This document shows positions 35,550 through 44,940 of a stretch of 64,000 nucleotides of DNA, piece by piece. This DNA is from Microvirga solisilvae (GTDB lineage: Bacteria; Pseudomonadota; Alphaproteobacteria; Rhizobiales; Beijerinckiaceae). Each line of letters starts with the position of its first letter. Within the stretch, counting starts at the first letter, position 1. Both the position numbers and the translations under genes were made by a program. The notes under the pieces are model-generated. The model was not told the DNA's origin and searched no databases. It worked only from the letters and a program-made list of their open reading frames with translations. The stretch spans positions 620,001-684,000 of the forward strand of contig NZ_JAKUCN010000001.1 of assembly GCF_022808595.1 (NCBI RefSeq). Direction: 5' to 3'.

Positions 35550-36332
35550 TTAGGGCTTCGGAGCAGCCTGAGCGCTCGGAGCCGCAGCGCCACCCTGGCC
35601 CTGAAGCATCTTCTGGCGCATCTCTTCGCTCTTCTTCTGGAGTTCTTCCTGGAGCTTCTTCTGCTGCTCTTCGAGCACCTTCGGATCGATCGGAGGACCG
35701 TCGAAGGACTTGCCGAAGCCGGCAGCCGGAACGGCGAAGGTGATCTCGCGGCCAACCTGGTTCTGGACGCTGACGTTCAGGTTCGCGCCCTTCTTGAGGG
35801 AGGCGACGAAGTCGTCCTTCACCTGAGCCTCGGCGAAGCAGCCGTTGGGCAAGCACATCACGTAGCTGCCGGGAATGGCCTGGCCCTGGTCCACGGCGAA
35901 GCGCAGGCCGGGCTTCAGGAGCAGGCCGAGCGGCATCACGAAACGAACGACCTTCTGGGCCTGCGGACCCTTGATGTCATAGACGGCAAGAGCGAGAACC
36001 GGCTGGTTCTGATCCGAGACGAAGTCGCGGGTCGTGTAGCAGATCTCGGTATTGGTGTTCTGATCCTTGCCGCACACCTTGGTCCATTCCGGCTGGGAAG
36101 GCTCGGCCTTCACCTGAACGACCGTGGGGCCGCTGGCCTGCGGCTGAGCGCCGGCAGCGGGCTGGCCCTGAGCGGGAGCGGCCGGACGGGCCGGCTGACC
36201 AGCAGCAGGAGCGGCCGGACGCGGTTGAGCCGGAGCGGTCTGAGCGAGAGCGGGAACGCTTACCAGAAGAGCCAAGGCAGTTGCCAGGCCACGGGTGCCC
36301 CCCAGGCTCGCGAGGCGAGTCGCGAATGACAT
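35550..36332 (-). CDS. Invasion-associated locus B (IalB) family protein
   Basis: The protein has 260 residues. A signal peptide (to PALAQ, about residue 31) is followed by a low-complexity Ala-Pro-Gln linker (about 32-75). The IalB domain (about 80-205) contains WTKVCGKD, EICYTTRDF, IPGSYVMCLPNGCFAEA and paired cysteines suggestive of disulfides. The last 50 residues are a Lys/Glu/Gln coiled coil (EEQQKKLQEELQKKSEEMRQ). IalB aids erythrocyte entry in Bartonella; in free-living relatives the role is unknown. Confidence 0.88.
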   Translation of the reverse strand: MSFATRLASLGGTRGLATALALLVSVPALAQTAPAQPRPAAPAAGQPARPAAPAQGQPAAGAQPQASGPTVVQVKAEPSQPEWTKVCGKDQNTNTEICYTTRDFVSDQNQPVLALAVYDIKGPQAQKVVRFVMPLGLLLKPGLRFAVDQGQAIPGSYVMCLPNGCFAEAQVKDDFVASLKKGANLNVSVQNQVGREITFAVPAAGFGKSFDGPPIDPKVLEEQQKKLQEELQKKSEEMRQKMLQGQGGAAAPSAQAAPKP

Positions 36333-36541
36333 GTCGATATTTCCTCTTCAGTCGAAAGGTTCGGCCTTAGCCGTTTTGGAATGCGGCGTTCTTAAAACCT
36401 GCAATGGGACATCTTTGCCGAATACGGCGAAGACATGACGTGTGGCGCTCCTTTAACCTTTCATGTGCTAGGTTTCCAGTCACTTCGGGTAACTTTCTGT
36501 ACAATATTGCCCGGCAAGCGCCTTTCCGCAGCGGGAGCCCC

Positions 36542-38353
36542 ATGAGCTGCAGCTTTATAAGGATTTTAGGCCTCTTTGCCACCATGCTTCTGGTGAGTTT
36601 CGGGCCGGTGGCGGCAGGACAGGCCGAGCCCCTGCGGCATGGCATCGCCATGCATGGAGAACCAGCGCTTCCCGCAGGTTTCAGCCATCTGCCCTATGCC
36701 AATCCGGAAGCGCCGAAGGGCGGACGAATCACGCTGGCGATCCAAGGCACCTTCGACAGCCTCAATCCCTACATCGTCCTTGGGGTCGCGCCGCCCGCTG
36801 TTCCCACCTACGTCCTCCAGAGCCTGATGATGCGCTCCCAGGACGAGCCGTTCACCCTTTATGGTCTCGTCGCCGAATCGGTCGAGCTTCCCGACGACCG
36901 GAGTTTCGTGACCTTCCACATCAACCCCAAAGCCCGCTTCTCGGACGGCCACGCTCTCACGGCCGAAGACGTGCGCTTCACCTTCGAGATCCTGAAGAAG
37001 AGCGGTAAGCCATTTTACAGGTCCACCTTTGGGCAGGTGAAAGCTGTCGAGGTTTCAGAACCCTACAAGATCAGATTCGATCTCTCGGGCACGAATGACC
37101 GGGAGTTGCCCCTGCTGATCGCGATGATGCCGATATTCGCGGCGCATGCGACCAATCCAGACACCTTCGACAAGACGACCCTTACGCCGCCTATCGGCTC
37201 AGGCCCCTACACCATCACCGAGGTGCGGCCTGGGGAGCGCGTCGTCCTGAAACGCCGCAAGGATTTCTGGGCTGAGGATCTGCCTGTTCTGCGTGGCCTC
37301 TTCAACTTCGAGGAGATCCGCTACGATCTCTATCGCGACGCCAACACCATGTTCGAGGCGTTCAAGGCCGGGCTCTACGACTACAGGCTCGAAGGCGATC
37401 CGACGCGCTGGGCCACAGGCTATGATTTTCCAAGTGTGAAAGCAGGCCTGATCGCTCGCGAGGCCCTACCCGTTCGGCTGCCAAAGGGCATGAACGGCTT
37501 CGTGTTCAACACACGAAAACCCATTTTTGCCGATGTGCGCGTTCGGGAAGCCCTGAACTATCTGTTCGACTTCGACTGGTTGAACCGCAATCTTTTCTAC
37601 GGTCAGCTCAAGCGGTCGGACAGCTTCTTCGCAGATTCCGAACTCTCCTCCACCGGAAAGCCCGCAACAGCGCGGGAGCGCGAGCTTCTTGCTTCATTTC
37701 CGGGCACCGTCCGCGAGGATATCCTCGAAGGCCGGTGGGCTCCGCCAGCGGCGGACGGATCCGGGCGCGATCGAGAGATGGCGCGCCGTGCCTTGGCGCT
37801 TCTGTCGGAAGCAGGCTGGGTGCTCAAGGACGACGTGCTCCGCAACGTGCAGACCGGAGAGCCCTTCACTTTCGAAATTCTGGTGAATTCGCGCCAGCAG
37901 GAGCGCTTGGCGTTGAACTATGCGCAGGCGCTCGAACGTATTGGAATCGGGCTCAAGGTTCGCCTGGTGGACGACGTTCAATATTGGCGCCGCATCTCCC
38001 GCTTCGAATACGACATGATCCAGTGGCTCTGGCCGGCCTCGTCCTCCCCGGGCAACGAGCAGCGCAATCGCTGGGGGATGGCGGCCGCTCAGAAGGATGG
38101 TTCCTTCAACTACTCAGGGGCTACCTCACCTGCCATCGACCGCATGATCGATGCCATGCTCGAGGCAAAGACGAGGGAGGATTTCGTCTCTTCCGTACGT
38201 GCCCTCGACCGGGTTCTCCTGTCCGGATTCTATGTGGTTCCGCTCTTTTACGTTAGCGATCAATGGCTTGCCTATGATAGCAGCCTCAAGAGGCCATCCC
38301 GGACGCCGATGTTCGGCTCATATGTCGATGCCTGGTGGCGGCAGCCGAACTAG
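36542..38353 (+). CDS. Orphan peptide-type extracellular solute-binding protein (family 5, YejA-like)
   Basis: The protein has 603 residues from the ATG at 36542, with GGGAG just upstream. The signal peptide ends at AAGQA. Family 5 features: HGIAMHGEP, YANPEAPKGGRITLAIQGTFDSLNPY, FHINPKARFSDGHALTAEDVRFTFE and PIGSGPYTITEV. The KGG motif after PEAP is typical of the YejA/OppA subset that binds peptides or microcins. No permease or ATPase gene is adjacent, so it either pairs with a transporter elsewhere or has a different role. Confidence 0.9.
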   Translation: MSCSFIRILGLFATMLLVSFGPVAAGQAEPLRHGIAMHGEPALPAGFSHLPYANPEAPKGGRITLAIQGTFDSLNPYIVLGVAPPAVPTYVLQSLMMRSQDEPFTLYGLVAESVELPDDRSFVTFHINPKARFSDGHALTAEDVRFTFEILKKSGKPFYRSTFGQVKAVEVSEPYKIRFDLSGTNDRELPLLIAMMPIFAAHATNPDTFDKTTLTPPIGSGPYTITEVRPGERVVLKRRKDFWAEDLPVLRGLFNFEEIRYDLYRDANTMFEAFKAGLYDYRLEGDPTRWATGYDFPSVKAGLIAREALPVRLPKGMNGFVFNTRKPIFADVRVREALNYLFDFDWLNRNLFYGQLKRSDSFFADSELSSTGKPATARERELLASFPGTVREDILEGRWAPPAADGSGRDREMARRALALLSEAGWVLKDDVLRNVQTGEPFTFEILVNSRQQERLALNYAQALERIGIGLKVRLVDDVQYWRRISRFEYDMIQWLWPASSSPGNEQRNRWGMAAAQKDGSFNYSGATSPAIDRMIDAMLEAKTREDFVSSVRALDRVLLSGFYVVPLFYVSDQWLAYDSSLKRPSRTPMFGSYVDAWWRQPN

Positions 38354-38485
38354 GTATTGACTGAAACAAGGCTGCAGGAACTGTTACGCTTCCGTTCATG
38401 TAGCGGATGCAACTAAACCTATGCTTTGTTCGTTGAGGAGCACGTCTTCAGCTCAATGAACGCGTTTTGACGCAAGGGTGTTGCA

Positions 38486-38830
38486 ATGAACGGAATGCAG
38501 AAAGTTCTCGTCGTTGATAACGGCGAGCGTGCTCCCGACAGCGCTCTTTCCGCAGAACTCGCAGGTATGGGATATGCAAGCGTCACGACCCCCTTTGAGG
38601 CTGCCGATGACGTCCTGGCGTTGATCCCGAGCCCTGCTGCTGTCGTGCTGCAGATGCCCCGTCACGCCAACTGGTCCGAACGCCGCCGCTTCATGGAGCT
38701 GGCAACGCGCCTTCGCAAGACCCTGGCCGAAAGCCAAACGCCGGTGATCGTCACCGGCGGCATCGTCGGCGCCGCCACGATGCTGCAGAACGAACTCATC
38801 ACCCGCGCTGTAGCATCCGCCGAGTTCTGA
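38486..38830 (+). CDS. Degenerate receiver-domain-like protein
   Basis: The protein has 114 residues. The beginning KVLVVDNGE resembles receiver strand 1, and AAVVLQMPRH and TPVIVTGGIVG resemble strands 3 and 4. The phosphoacceptor aspartate position is Gln (VLQMP in place of VLDMP), and the usual lysine is missing. It may be a non-phosphorylated pseudo-receiver that binds a partner protein. This is structural inference by eye. It converges with mfd, 3 bases apart. Confidence 0.55.
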   Translation: MNGMQKVLVVDNGERAPDSALSAELAGMGYASVTTPFEAADDVLALIPSPAAVVLQMPRHANWSERRRFMELATRLRKTLAESQTPVIVTGGIVGAATMLQNELITRAVASAEF

Positions 38831-38833
38831 TTC

Positions 38834-41800
38834 TTAAGCAGCTTTCTTTTCGGCAATCCTCACCAGATCGCGCAGGATGATCGTCGATGCCTTGATGCGT
38901 TCATCGGGCGTCTCGATATCGCGCACGAAGACGATCTTCATGTCCGGCCGAACCTTCGCGAAGGAAGCCTGCTCCGTCACATAGGAGATAAGGCCTGTCG
39001 GGTTAGCGAAGGAATTGTCGCGGAACGAGATGATAATGCCCTTCGGGCCGCCATCCACCTTCTCCACATTGGCGCGGCGGCAAAGCACCTTGATCGCCAT
39101 GATTTTGAGCAGCTGATCGACCTCCGACGGCACAGGGCCGAAACGGTCGACCAGCTCCGCACGGAAGGCTTCGATCTCGCCGGAATCCTCAAAGGTCGAG
39201 AGACGGCGATAAAGACCCAGACGCAATTGCAGATCGGCGATGTAGCTTTCAGGGATCATGACCGGCGCGCCAACCGCAATCGTCGGCGACCATTGATCCT
39301 CTGTGGGCTCCTCGATACCGGCCTTGAGCTGCGCAACGGCCTCTTCCAGCATCTGCTGATAGAGTTCGTAGCCTACTTCCTTGATGTGGCCCGATTGCTC
39401 CTCGCCGAGCAGATTTCCTGCGCCGCGAATGTCGAGATCGTGCGAGGCAAGCTGGAAGCCGGCGCCGAGCGTGTCGAGCGTCTGGAGCACCTTCAAACGA
39501 CGTTCGGCCTGCGCCGTCAGCGTCTTGTTGGCAGGCACCGAGAACAACGCATAAGCGCGCGTCTTCGAGCGGCCCACGCGTCCGCGCAGCTGATAAAGCT
39601 GTGATAGGCCGAACATGTCCGCGCGATGCACGATCAGCGTATTCGCTGTCGGAATATCAAGACCGGATTCCACGATGGTGGTCGAGAGCAGGATGTCATA
39701 CTTGCCCTCGTAGAAAGCCGTCATGACATCTTCGAGCTGTCCTGCCGCCATCTGTCCATGCGCGACGGCCACTTTCGCTTCCGGCACTTCCTTGTCGAGG
39801 AAGGCTTTCACCTCGCCGAGATCGTCGAGGCGCGGCACCACATAGAACGCCTGCCCGCCCCTGTAACGCTCGCGCAGCAACGCCTCGCGAATGAGCAGCG
39901 GATCGAAAGGCGTGATGAAGGTGCGCACTGCCAGACGGTCCACCGGCGGCGTGGTGATGAGCGAGAGTTCGCGCACGCCCGTGAGAGCGAGCTGCAAGGT
40001 GCGCGGGATGGGCGTCGCCGAGAGCGTCAGCACATGCACCTCAGCACGCAGCTCCTTCAGGCGCTCCTTATGGCTCACGCCGAAATGCTGCTCCTCGTCC
40101 ACGATGATGAGGCCTAGATCCTTGAAGGTGATCGACTTGCCGAGTACCGCATGGGTGCCAACGACGATATCGACGGAGCCGTCTGCCAGCCCTTCCTTCG
40201 TCTTCTTCAGTTCTGCTGATGGCACGAAACGGGATGCCTGCGCGATGTTAAGCGGCAGGCCGCGGAAGCGGTCGCAGAATGTCTTGTAGTGCTGACGCGA
40301 GAGAAGTGTGGTCGGTACGACGACGGCCACCTGCTTGCCGCTCATGGCTGCGACGAAAGCGGCGCGCAGCGCAACTTCCGTCTTGCCGAAACCGACGTCG
40401 CCGCAGACGAGGCGGTCCATGGGGCGACCCGAGGCCATGTCGTCCAGCACCGCCTCGATGGCGTTGAGCTGGTCTTCGGTCTCGTCATAAGGGAAGCGTG
40501 CGGCAAATTCGTCGTAGAGCCCTTCCGGCGGGATCATGCGCGGCGCGTCCTTGAGAATGCGTGCCGCCGCGATCTTCATGAGTGCGCCCGCCATTTCGCG
40601 GATGCGCTGCTTCATGCGCGCCTTGCGCGCCTGCCAGGCGCCGCCACCGAGCTTGTCGAGTTGAACTTCCGTCTCTTCCGAGCCGTAGCGCGTCAGAAGT
40701 TCGATATTCTCAACCGGCAGGAACAGGCGGTCGCCGCCCGCATAATGCAACTCAAGGCAATCGTGCGGCGCGCCTGCCGCCTCGATGGTCTTCAGGCCCT
40801 CGAAGCGCCCGATGCCGTGATCCACATGCACCACGAGATCGCCGGGCGTGAGCGCCGCCACTTCGGTGAGGAAGTCCTGCGGCCGCTTCGACTTGCGCTT
40901 CTGGCGCACAAGACGGTCACCAAGGATGTCCTGCTCGCTGATGATCGTCAGATCGCCCGTCTCGAAACCGTGCTCCAGCGGCCAGATGCCGACCGGGATC
41001 TCGTTGCGTGGATAGGCCATCGCCTCCGAGAAGCGCCCGATGGGCTTCGTCTGCCTCAGGTCATGATCCTGCAACACATGGCAGAGGCGCTCGCGCGATC
41101 CGTCGGACCACGCGCCCAGGATCACGCGGCGGCCCTGCTTTTGCTGCTCGCGAATATGGGCAACAACGGCCTCGAACACGTTCGCGCTCTCGTCCGCGCG
41201 CTCCGCGATGAAGTTGCGGCCCTGACGCGCTTCGCAATCCACGACGATTTTCGGCGCACCGGATTCTGGCATAGCGAAGGGGGTGAGCTTCGCGAGCGGC
41301 AGCGATGCGGTGCGCTCTGCCCATTCTTCGGGCTTGATATACAGCTGATCGGGCGGCAGTGGACGATAAGGCGCAACGCCGGGCTGGTTCTGGCCCATAT
41401 TCTCGCGCCGCGCGTCGTAATAATCCTTCACCTGGGACAGGCGCTCGGCGGCAGCATCGTCGGCAAGCGCATCGAAAACAACCGGGATGCCGGGCACGTA
41501 GTCGAGTAGCGTATCCAGATGGTCGTGGAACAGCGGCAGCCAGTGCTCGAGGCCGGGATAGCGCCGCCCCTCGCTGATCGCCTCATAGAGACGGTCGTCG
41601 CGGGTGGGCGCGCCGAAAGCGGCCACATAGGTTTGACGGAAGCGCTTGATGCTCTCGGTGGTGAGCTGCACCTCGCTCATGGGCACGAGATCGAGGGAGC
41701 GAAGCGTGCCGACGGTGCGTTGGTTTTCGGGATCGAAAGAGCGGATCGATTCCAGAGCATCACCGAAGAAGTCCAGGCGCACCGGATTCGGAAGGCCCGC

Positions 41801-42358
41801 CGGATAGAGATCGATGATGCCGCCGCGCACCGCATATTCGCCTGTCTCGCGCACCGTGCCCGTGCGCATGAAGCCGTTGGATTCGAGCCAGTTGATGAGC
41901 AGCGTCGTGTCCACCACGTTGCCCGGCGCGGCGGAGAAGGTTTCCGCCGCGATGCGGTTTCTCGGCGGCACACGCTGCACGAGGGCATTCACCGTGGTGG
42001 AGAGAATGCGCGGCTTCTCCTCGGAAGTTTTGGAGCGTGTCAGCCGCGCCAGCGTCGTCATGCGCTGCGCGGTGATCGCCGCATTGGGCGACACGCGGTC
42101 ATAGGGCTGACAGTCCCAGGCCGGGAACGTGAGAATCTCGATTTCAGGCGCGATGAAGCCGAGGCTGTTGGCGAAGTTCTGCTGCCCCTGCCCATCCCGC
42201 GCCACATGCACCAGGACCGCCGGCCCCTCGATGCTGCCCGACAGCCCGCGCGCCAGATCGGCGACGGCAAGCGCGTCGAAGCCCTCCGGAACGCTGGCAA
42301 GCGTCAGGCCTTGGCCTTTCTTGAGGGCATCGAGGGCGCGGGTCAGGGCAGATTTCAT
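38834..42358 (-). CDS. mfd: Transcription-repair coupling factor Mfd
   Basis: The protein has 1174 residues, normal length. In order: UvrB-like domains (1-350), the RNA polymerase-interacting domain with DLVVHVDHGIGRFEG (about 515), the RecG-like helicase with Walker A GDVGFGKTEVALRAA and DEEQHFGV, motif VI LRGRVGRSKTRAYA, and a C-terminal TRCF domain. Mfd removes RNA polymerase stalled at lesions and recruits UvrA. Confidence 0.98.
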   Translation of the reverse strand: MKSALTRALDALKKGQGLTLASVPEGFDALAVADLARGLSGSIEGPAVLVHVARDGQGQQNFANSLGFIAPEIEILTFPAWDCQPYDRVSPNAAITAQRMTTLARLTRSKTSEEKPRILSTTVNALVQRVPPRNRIAAETFSAAPGNVVDTTLLINWLESNGFMRTGTVRETGEYAVRGGIIDLYPAGLPNPVRLDFFGDALESIRSFDPENQRTVGTLRSLDLVPMSEVQLTTESIKRFRQTYVAAFGAPTRDDRLYEAISEGRRYPGLEHWLPLFHDHLDTLLDYVPGIPVVFDALADDAAAERLSQVKDYYDARRENMGQNQPGVAPYRPLPPDQLYIKPEEWAERTASLPLAKLTPFAMPESGAPKIVVDCEARQGRNFIAERADESANVFEAVVAHIREQQKQGRRVILGAWSDGSRERLCHVLQDHDLRQTKPIGRFSEAMAYPRNEIPVGIWPLEHGFETGDLTIISEQDILGDRLVRQKRKSKRPQDFLTEVAALTPGDLVVHVDHGIGRFEGLKTIEAAGAPHDCLELHYAGGDRLFLPVENIELLTRYGSEETEVQLDKLGGGAWQARKARMKQRIREMAGALMKIAAARILKDAPRMIPPEGLYDEFAARFPYDETEDQLNAIEAVLDDMASGRPMDRLVCGDVGFGKTEVALRAAFVAAMSGKQVAVVVPTTLLSRQHYKTFCDRFRGLPLNIAQASRFVPSAELKKTKEGLADGSVDIVVGTHAVLGKSITFKDLGLIIVDEEQHFGVSHKERLKELRAEVHVLTLSATPIPRTLQLALTGVRELSLITTPPVDRLAVRTFITPFDPLLIREALLRERYRGGQAFYVVPRLDDLGEVKAFLDKEVPEAKVAVAHGQMAAGQLEDVMTAFYEGKYDILLSTTIVESGLDIPTANTLIVHRADMFGLSQLYQLRGRVGRSKTRAYALFSVPANKTLTAQAERRLKVLQTLDTLGAGFQLASHDLDIRGAGNLLGEEQSGHIKEVGYELYQQMLEEAVAQLKAGIEEPTEDQWSPTIAVGAPVMIPESYIADLQLRLGLYRRLSTFEDSGEIEAFRAELVDRFGPVPSEVDQLLKIMAIKVLCRRANVEKVDGGPKGIIISFRDNSFANPTGLISYVTEQASFAKVRPDMKIVFVRDIETPDERIKASTIILRDLVRIAEKKAA

Positions 42359-42436
42359 AGCGTGGTGTCAGGTCAATGAGATGAGAACGCGGGCCTTTCG
42401 GCCCGGTTCGGCAGAATCAGGAAAAGAGCCTAAGTC

Positions 42437-42733
42437 TCAGGTATGAATCGGCGAGGTATGGGTGTGGAACGCCTTCAGACGCCGGAACAGAGACGTATCA
42501 TAGTTCGAAGGGGTGGCGATCTCACCGGTGATCCATCCCAGGAGGTCGCGGTCGGTAACCTCGATCAGGCGCTCGAACTCGGCAAGATCCTCGTCGGAGA
42601 GGTCCCCGATCTCGGCATCGGCGAAACGACCCATGATCAGGTCCATCTCGCGCATACCCCGGTGCCAGGACCGGTAAAGGATCTGCTTCCGACGGACATC
42701 GAGGTCGGCGCTGGTGCGTGTCGTCCCGCTCAT
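42437..42733 (-). CDS. sdhE: FAD assembly factor SdhE
   Basis: The protein has 98 residues from the ATG at 42733. The conserved RGMREMD (the RGxxE motif required for covalent flavinylation of SdhA) and LLGWITGE identify SdhE/YgfY. It is divergent from recG across 89 bases and lies upstream of mfd on the same strand, a common arrangement in alphaproteobacteria. Confidence 0.95.
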   Translation of the reverse strand: MSGTTRTSADLDVRRKQILYRSWHRGMREMDLIMGRFADAEIGDLSDEDLAEFERLIEVTDRDLLGWITGEIATPSNYDTSLFRRLKAFHTHTSPIHT

Positions 42734-42822
42734 GAAAATGCTCCGGTCAGGATAAAGATAACGTCGCGTCGAAGCGGCTAGGCCGCTATATAACCATCTC
42801 CCTTCGTCTTGACACCCGTTTG

Positions 42823-44940
42823 ATGGCTTTGCGTCCTTCCATTCTCGATCCCCTCTTCGCCCCGGCAGCCTCTCTGCCCGGCGTCGGACCGAAAATCGCA
42901 CCTCTCCTGGACCGCCTGCTCGGCGAGCCGGGCAAGCCCGCACGCGTAGCGGATCTGCTGTTTCATCTGCCGAGCAGCGGCATTTCCAGGGAGATGAAGG
43001 GCTCCATCGCCGATGCGCCGGTCGGGGAGCCCGTCACCCTGTCAGTGACGGTGGCCGCCCACCGTCCGCCCCCGCCGGGCCGCCGGGCACCCTACCGTAT
43101 CCTGGTGGAGGATGAGACCGGCGACGTCTCCCTAGTCTTCTTCAACGGACACAAGGCCCGCCTCGAAAAGCTGCTGCCGGTCGGCGAGCGGCGCTATGTC
43201 TCGGGCAAGATCGAGCTCTGGGACGGTCGCCGCCAGATGGTCCATCCGGACCGTATCCTGGACGAGAAAGGCATCGAGAGCCTGCCGGCGGTCGAGGCAG
43301 TTTATGGCCTGACCGAGGGCCTCTCCTCGCGCATGGTGGGAAAATATATCGGCGCCGCTCTGGAGCGGGTGCCGAGCCTCCCCGAATGGCAAGACCCAGC
43401 TTGGCTCGACCGGAATGCCTTGCCCGAATTCCGGCAGGCGCTCTTTGCTCTGCACAGGCCCGACAACGCCTCGCAGCTCTCCGAAGAAGCCATCGCCAAG
43501 TCCACGCCGCGCCGCCGCTTGGCTTATGACGAATTGCTCGCCTCCCAACTTGCGCTTGCCCTCGTCAGAAGCCGCATGCGCCGTCTGCCAGGCCGGGTGA
43601 ACGCGGGCGATGGTCACCTCGTCGAAAAGCTGAAAAAGGCCCTGCCCTTCGGGCTCACCGCATCCCAGGCTAAGGCTGTCGAGGACATTCGTCAGGATCT
43701 CGTTTCCGACAAGAAGATGCTGCGGCTTCTCCAGGGCGATGTGGGTTCGGGCAAGACCGTCGTCGGCCTGCTCACTATGGCAAGCGCCATCGAAGCGGGG
43801 CGTCAGGCCGCCATGATGGCGCCGACTGAAATCCTGGCGCGTCAGCATTACGAGCGCCTCGCGCCCATGGCTGAAGAGGCTGGTCTCACGATCGCGCTTC
43901 TGACTGGCCGCGAGAAAGGCGTTGCCCGCAGGACCGTGCTGGAAGGCCTTGCCGATGGTAGCATCCAGATCGCGGTCGGCACCCACGCCCTGTTTCAGGA
44001 AGGCGTTGTGTTCCATGATCTCGGCGTCGCCGTGGTCGACGAGCAGCACCGCTTCGGTGTGCATCAACGTCTGGCGTTGGGCTCCAAGGGCGAGGCCGTC
44101 GACATTCTCGTCATGACCGCAACGCCGATCCCGCGCACCCTGGCGCTCACCTATTTCGGCGACATGGACGTGTCGGTGCTGAGCGAGAAGCCGGCTGGCC
44201 GCAAGCCCATCGCAACGAAGCTCATCTCCATCGACCGTCTCGACGAAGTGATCGGCGGCATCGGACGTGCCATCGCCAACGGCGATCAGGTCTATTGGGT
44301 TTGCCCGCTCGTGGGCGAATCCGAGTCCATCGATCTTGCCGCGGCCGAAGAGCGCTTCGACATGCTGAAGAGCTTTTTCGGCGGTCAGGTCGGCCTCGTT
44401 CACGGCAAGATGGCGGGCAAGGACAAGGACCTGGCCATGGAGCGTTTTTCCAGCGGCGAGACGAAGGTGCTCGTTTCCACCACCGTCATCGAAGTCGGCG
44501 TCGACGTGCCCAATGCCACGGTCATGGTGATCGAGCACGCGGAGCGTTTCGGTCTCGCGCAACTCCATCAGCTGCGCGGCCGCATCGGGCGCGGCTCGAA
44601 ATCCTCCACCTGTCTTCTTGTCTATAAAGGCCCGCTCGGACAGGTCGCTCAGGCGCGCCTCGAAATGATGCGCCAGACGGAAGACGGCTTCCGCATCGCC
44701 GAGGAAGATCTGCGCCTACGAGGTGAAGGCGAAGTGTTGGGCACGCGTCAGTCGGGCACGCCCGGTTTCAAGCTCGCCCGCCTGGAGGTGGACGGCGATC
44801 TTCTCGCAGCCGCGCGCGACGATGCCCGCCTTATCGTCGACAAGGACCCGGAGCTGATGAGCGAGCGCGGTCAAGCGCTACGCACCATGCTCTATCTCTT
44901 CGAACGAGATTCCGCGATCAAGCTGTTGCGGGCGGGTTGA
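42823..44940 (+). CDS. recG: ATP-dependent DNA helicase RecG
   Basis: The protein has 705 residues from the ATG at 42823; a TTG directly before it is in frame but unlikely. Wedge/OB domain at about 60-160 (RILVEDETGDVSLVFFNG); helicase motifs GDVGSGKTVVG, VDEQHRFGV, TATPIPRTL and the motif VI region LRGRIGRGSKSS. It regresses stalled forks and resolves branched DNA. Its stop TGA (44938-44940) directly abuts the glmS stop on the other strand. Confidence 0.98.
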   Translation: MALRPSILDPLFAPAASLPGVGPKIAPLLDRLLGEPGKPARVADLLFHLPSSGISREMKGSIADAPVGEPVTLSVTVAAHRPPPPGRRAPYRILVEDETGDVSLVFFNGHKARLEKLLPVGERRYVSGKIELWDGRRQMVHPDRILDEKGIESLPAVEAVYGLTEGLSSRMVGKYIGAALERVPSLPEWQDPAWLDRNALPEFRQALFALHRPDNASQLSEEAIAKSTPRRRLAYDELLASQLALALVRSRMRRLPGRVNAGDGHLVEKLKKALPFGLTASQAKAVEDIRQDLVSDKKMLRLLQGDVGSGKTVVGLLTMASAIEAGRQAAMMAPTEILARQHYERLAPMAEEAGLTIALLTGREKGVARRTVLEGLADGSIQIAVGTHALFQEGVVFHDLGVAVVDEQHRFGVHQRLALGSKGEAVDILVMTATPIPRTLALTYFGDMDVSVLSEKPAGRKPIATKLISIDRLDEVIGGIGRAIANGDQVYWVCPLVGESESIDLAAAEERFDMLKSFFGGQVGLVHGKMAGKDKDLAMERFSSGETKVLVSTTVIEVGVDVPNATVMVIEHAERFGLAQLHQLRGRIGRGSKSSTCLLVYKGPLGQVAQARLEMMRQTEDGFRIAEEDLRLRGEGEVLGTRQSGTPGFKLARLEVDGDLLAAARDDARLIVDKDPELMSERGQALRTMLYLFERDSAIKLLRAG

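Noticed and set aside
43132..44568. 478-codon minus-strand frame opposite recG
   Set aside because: It is a shadow of the conserved helicase reading frame.
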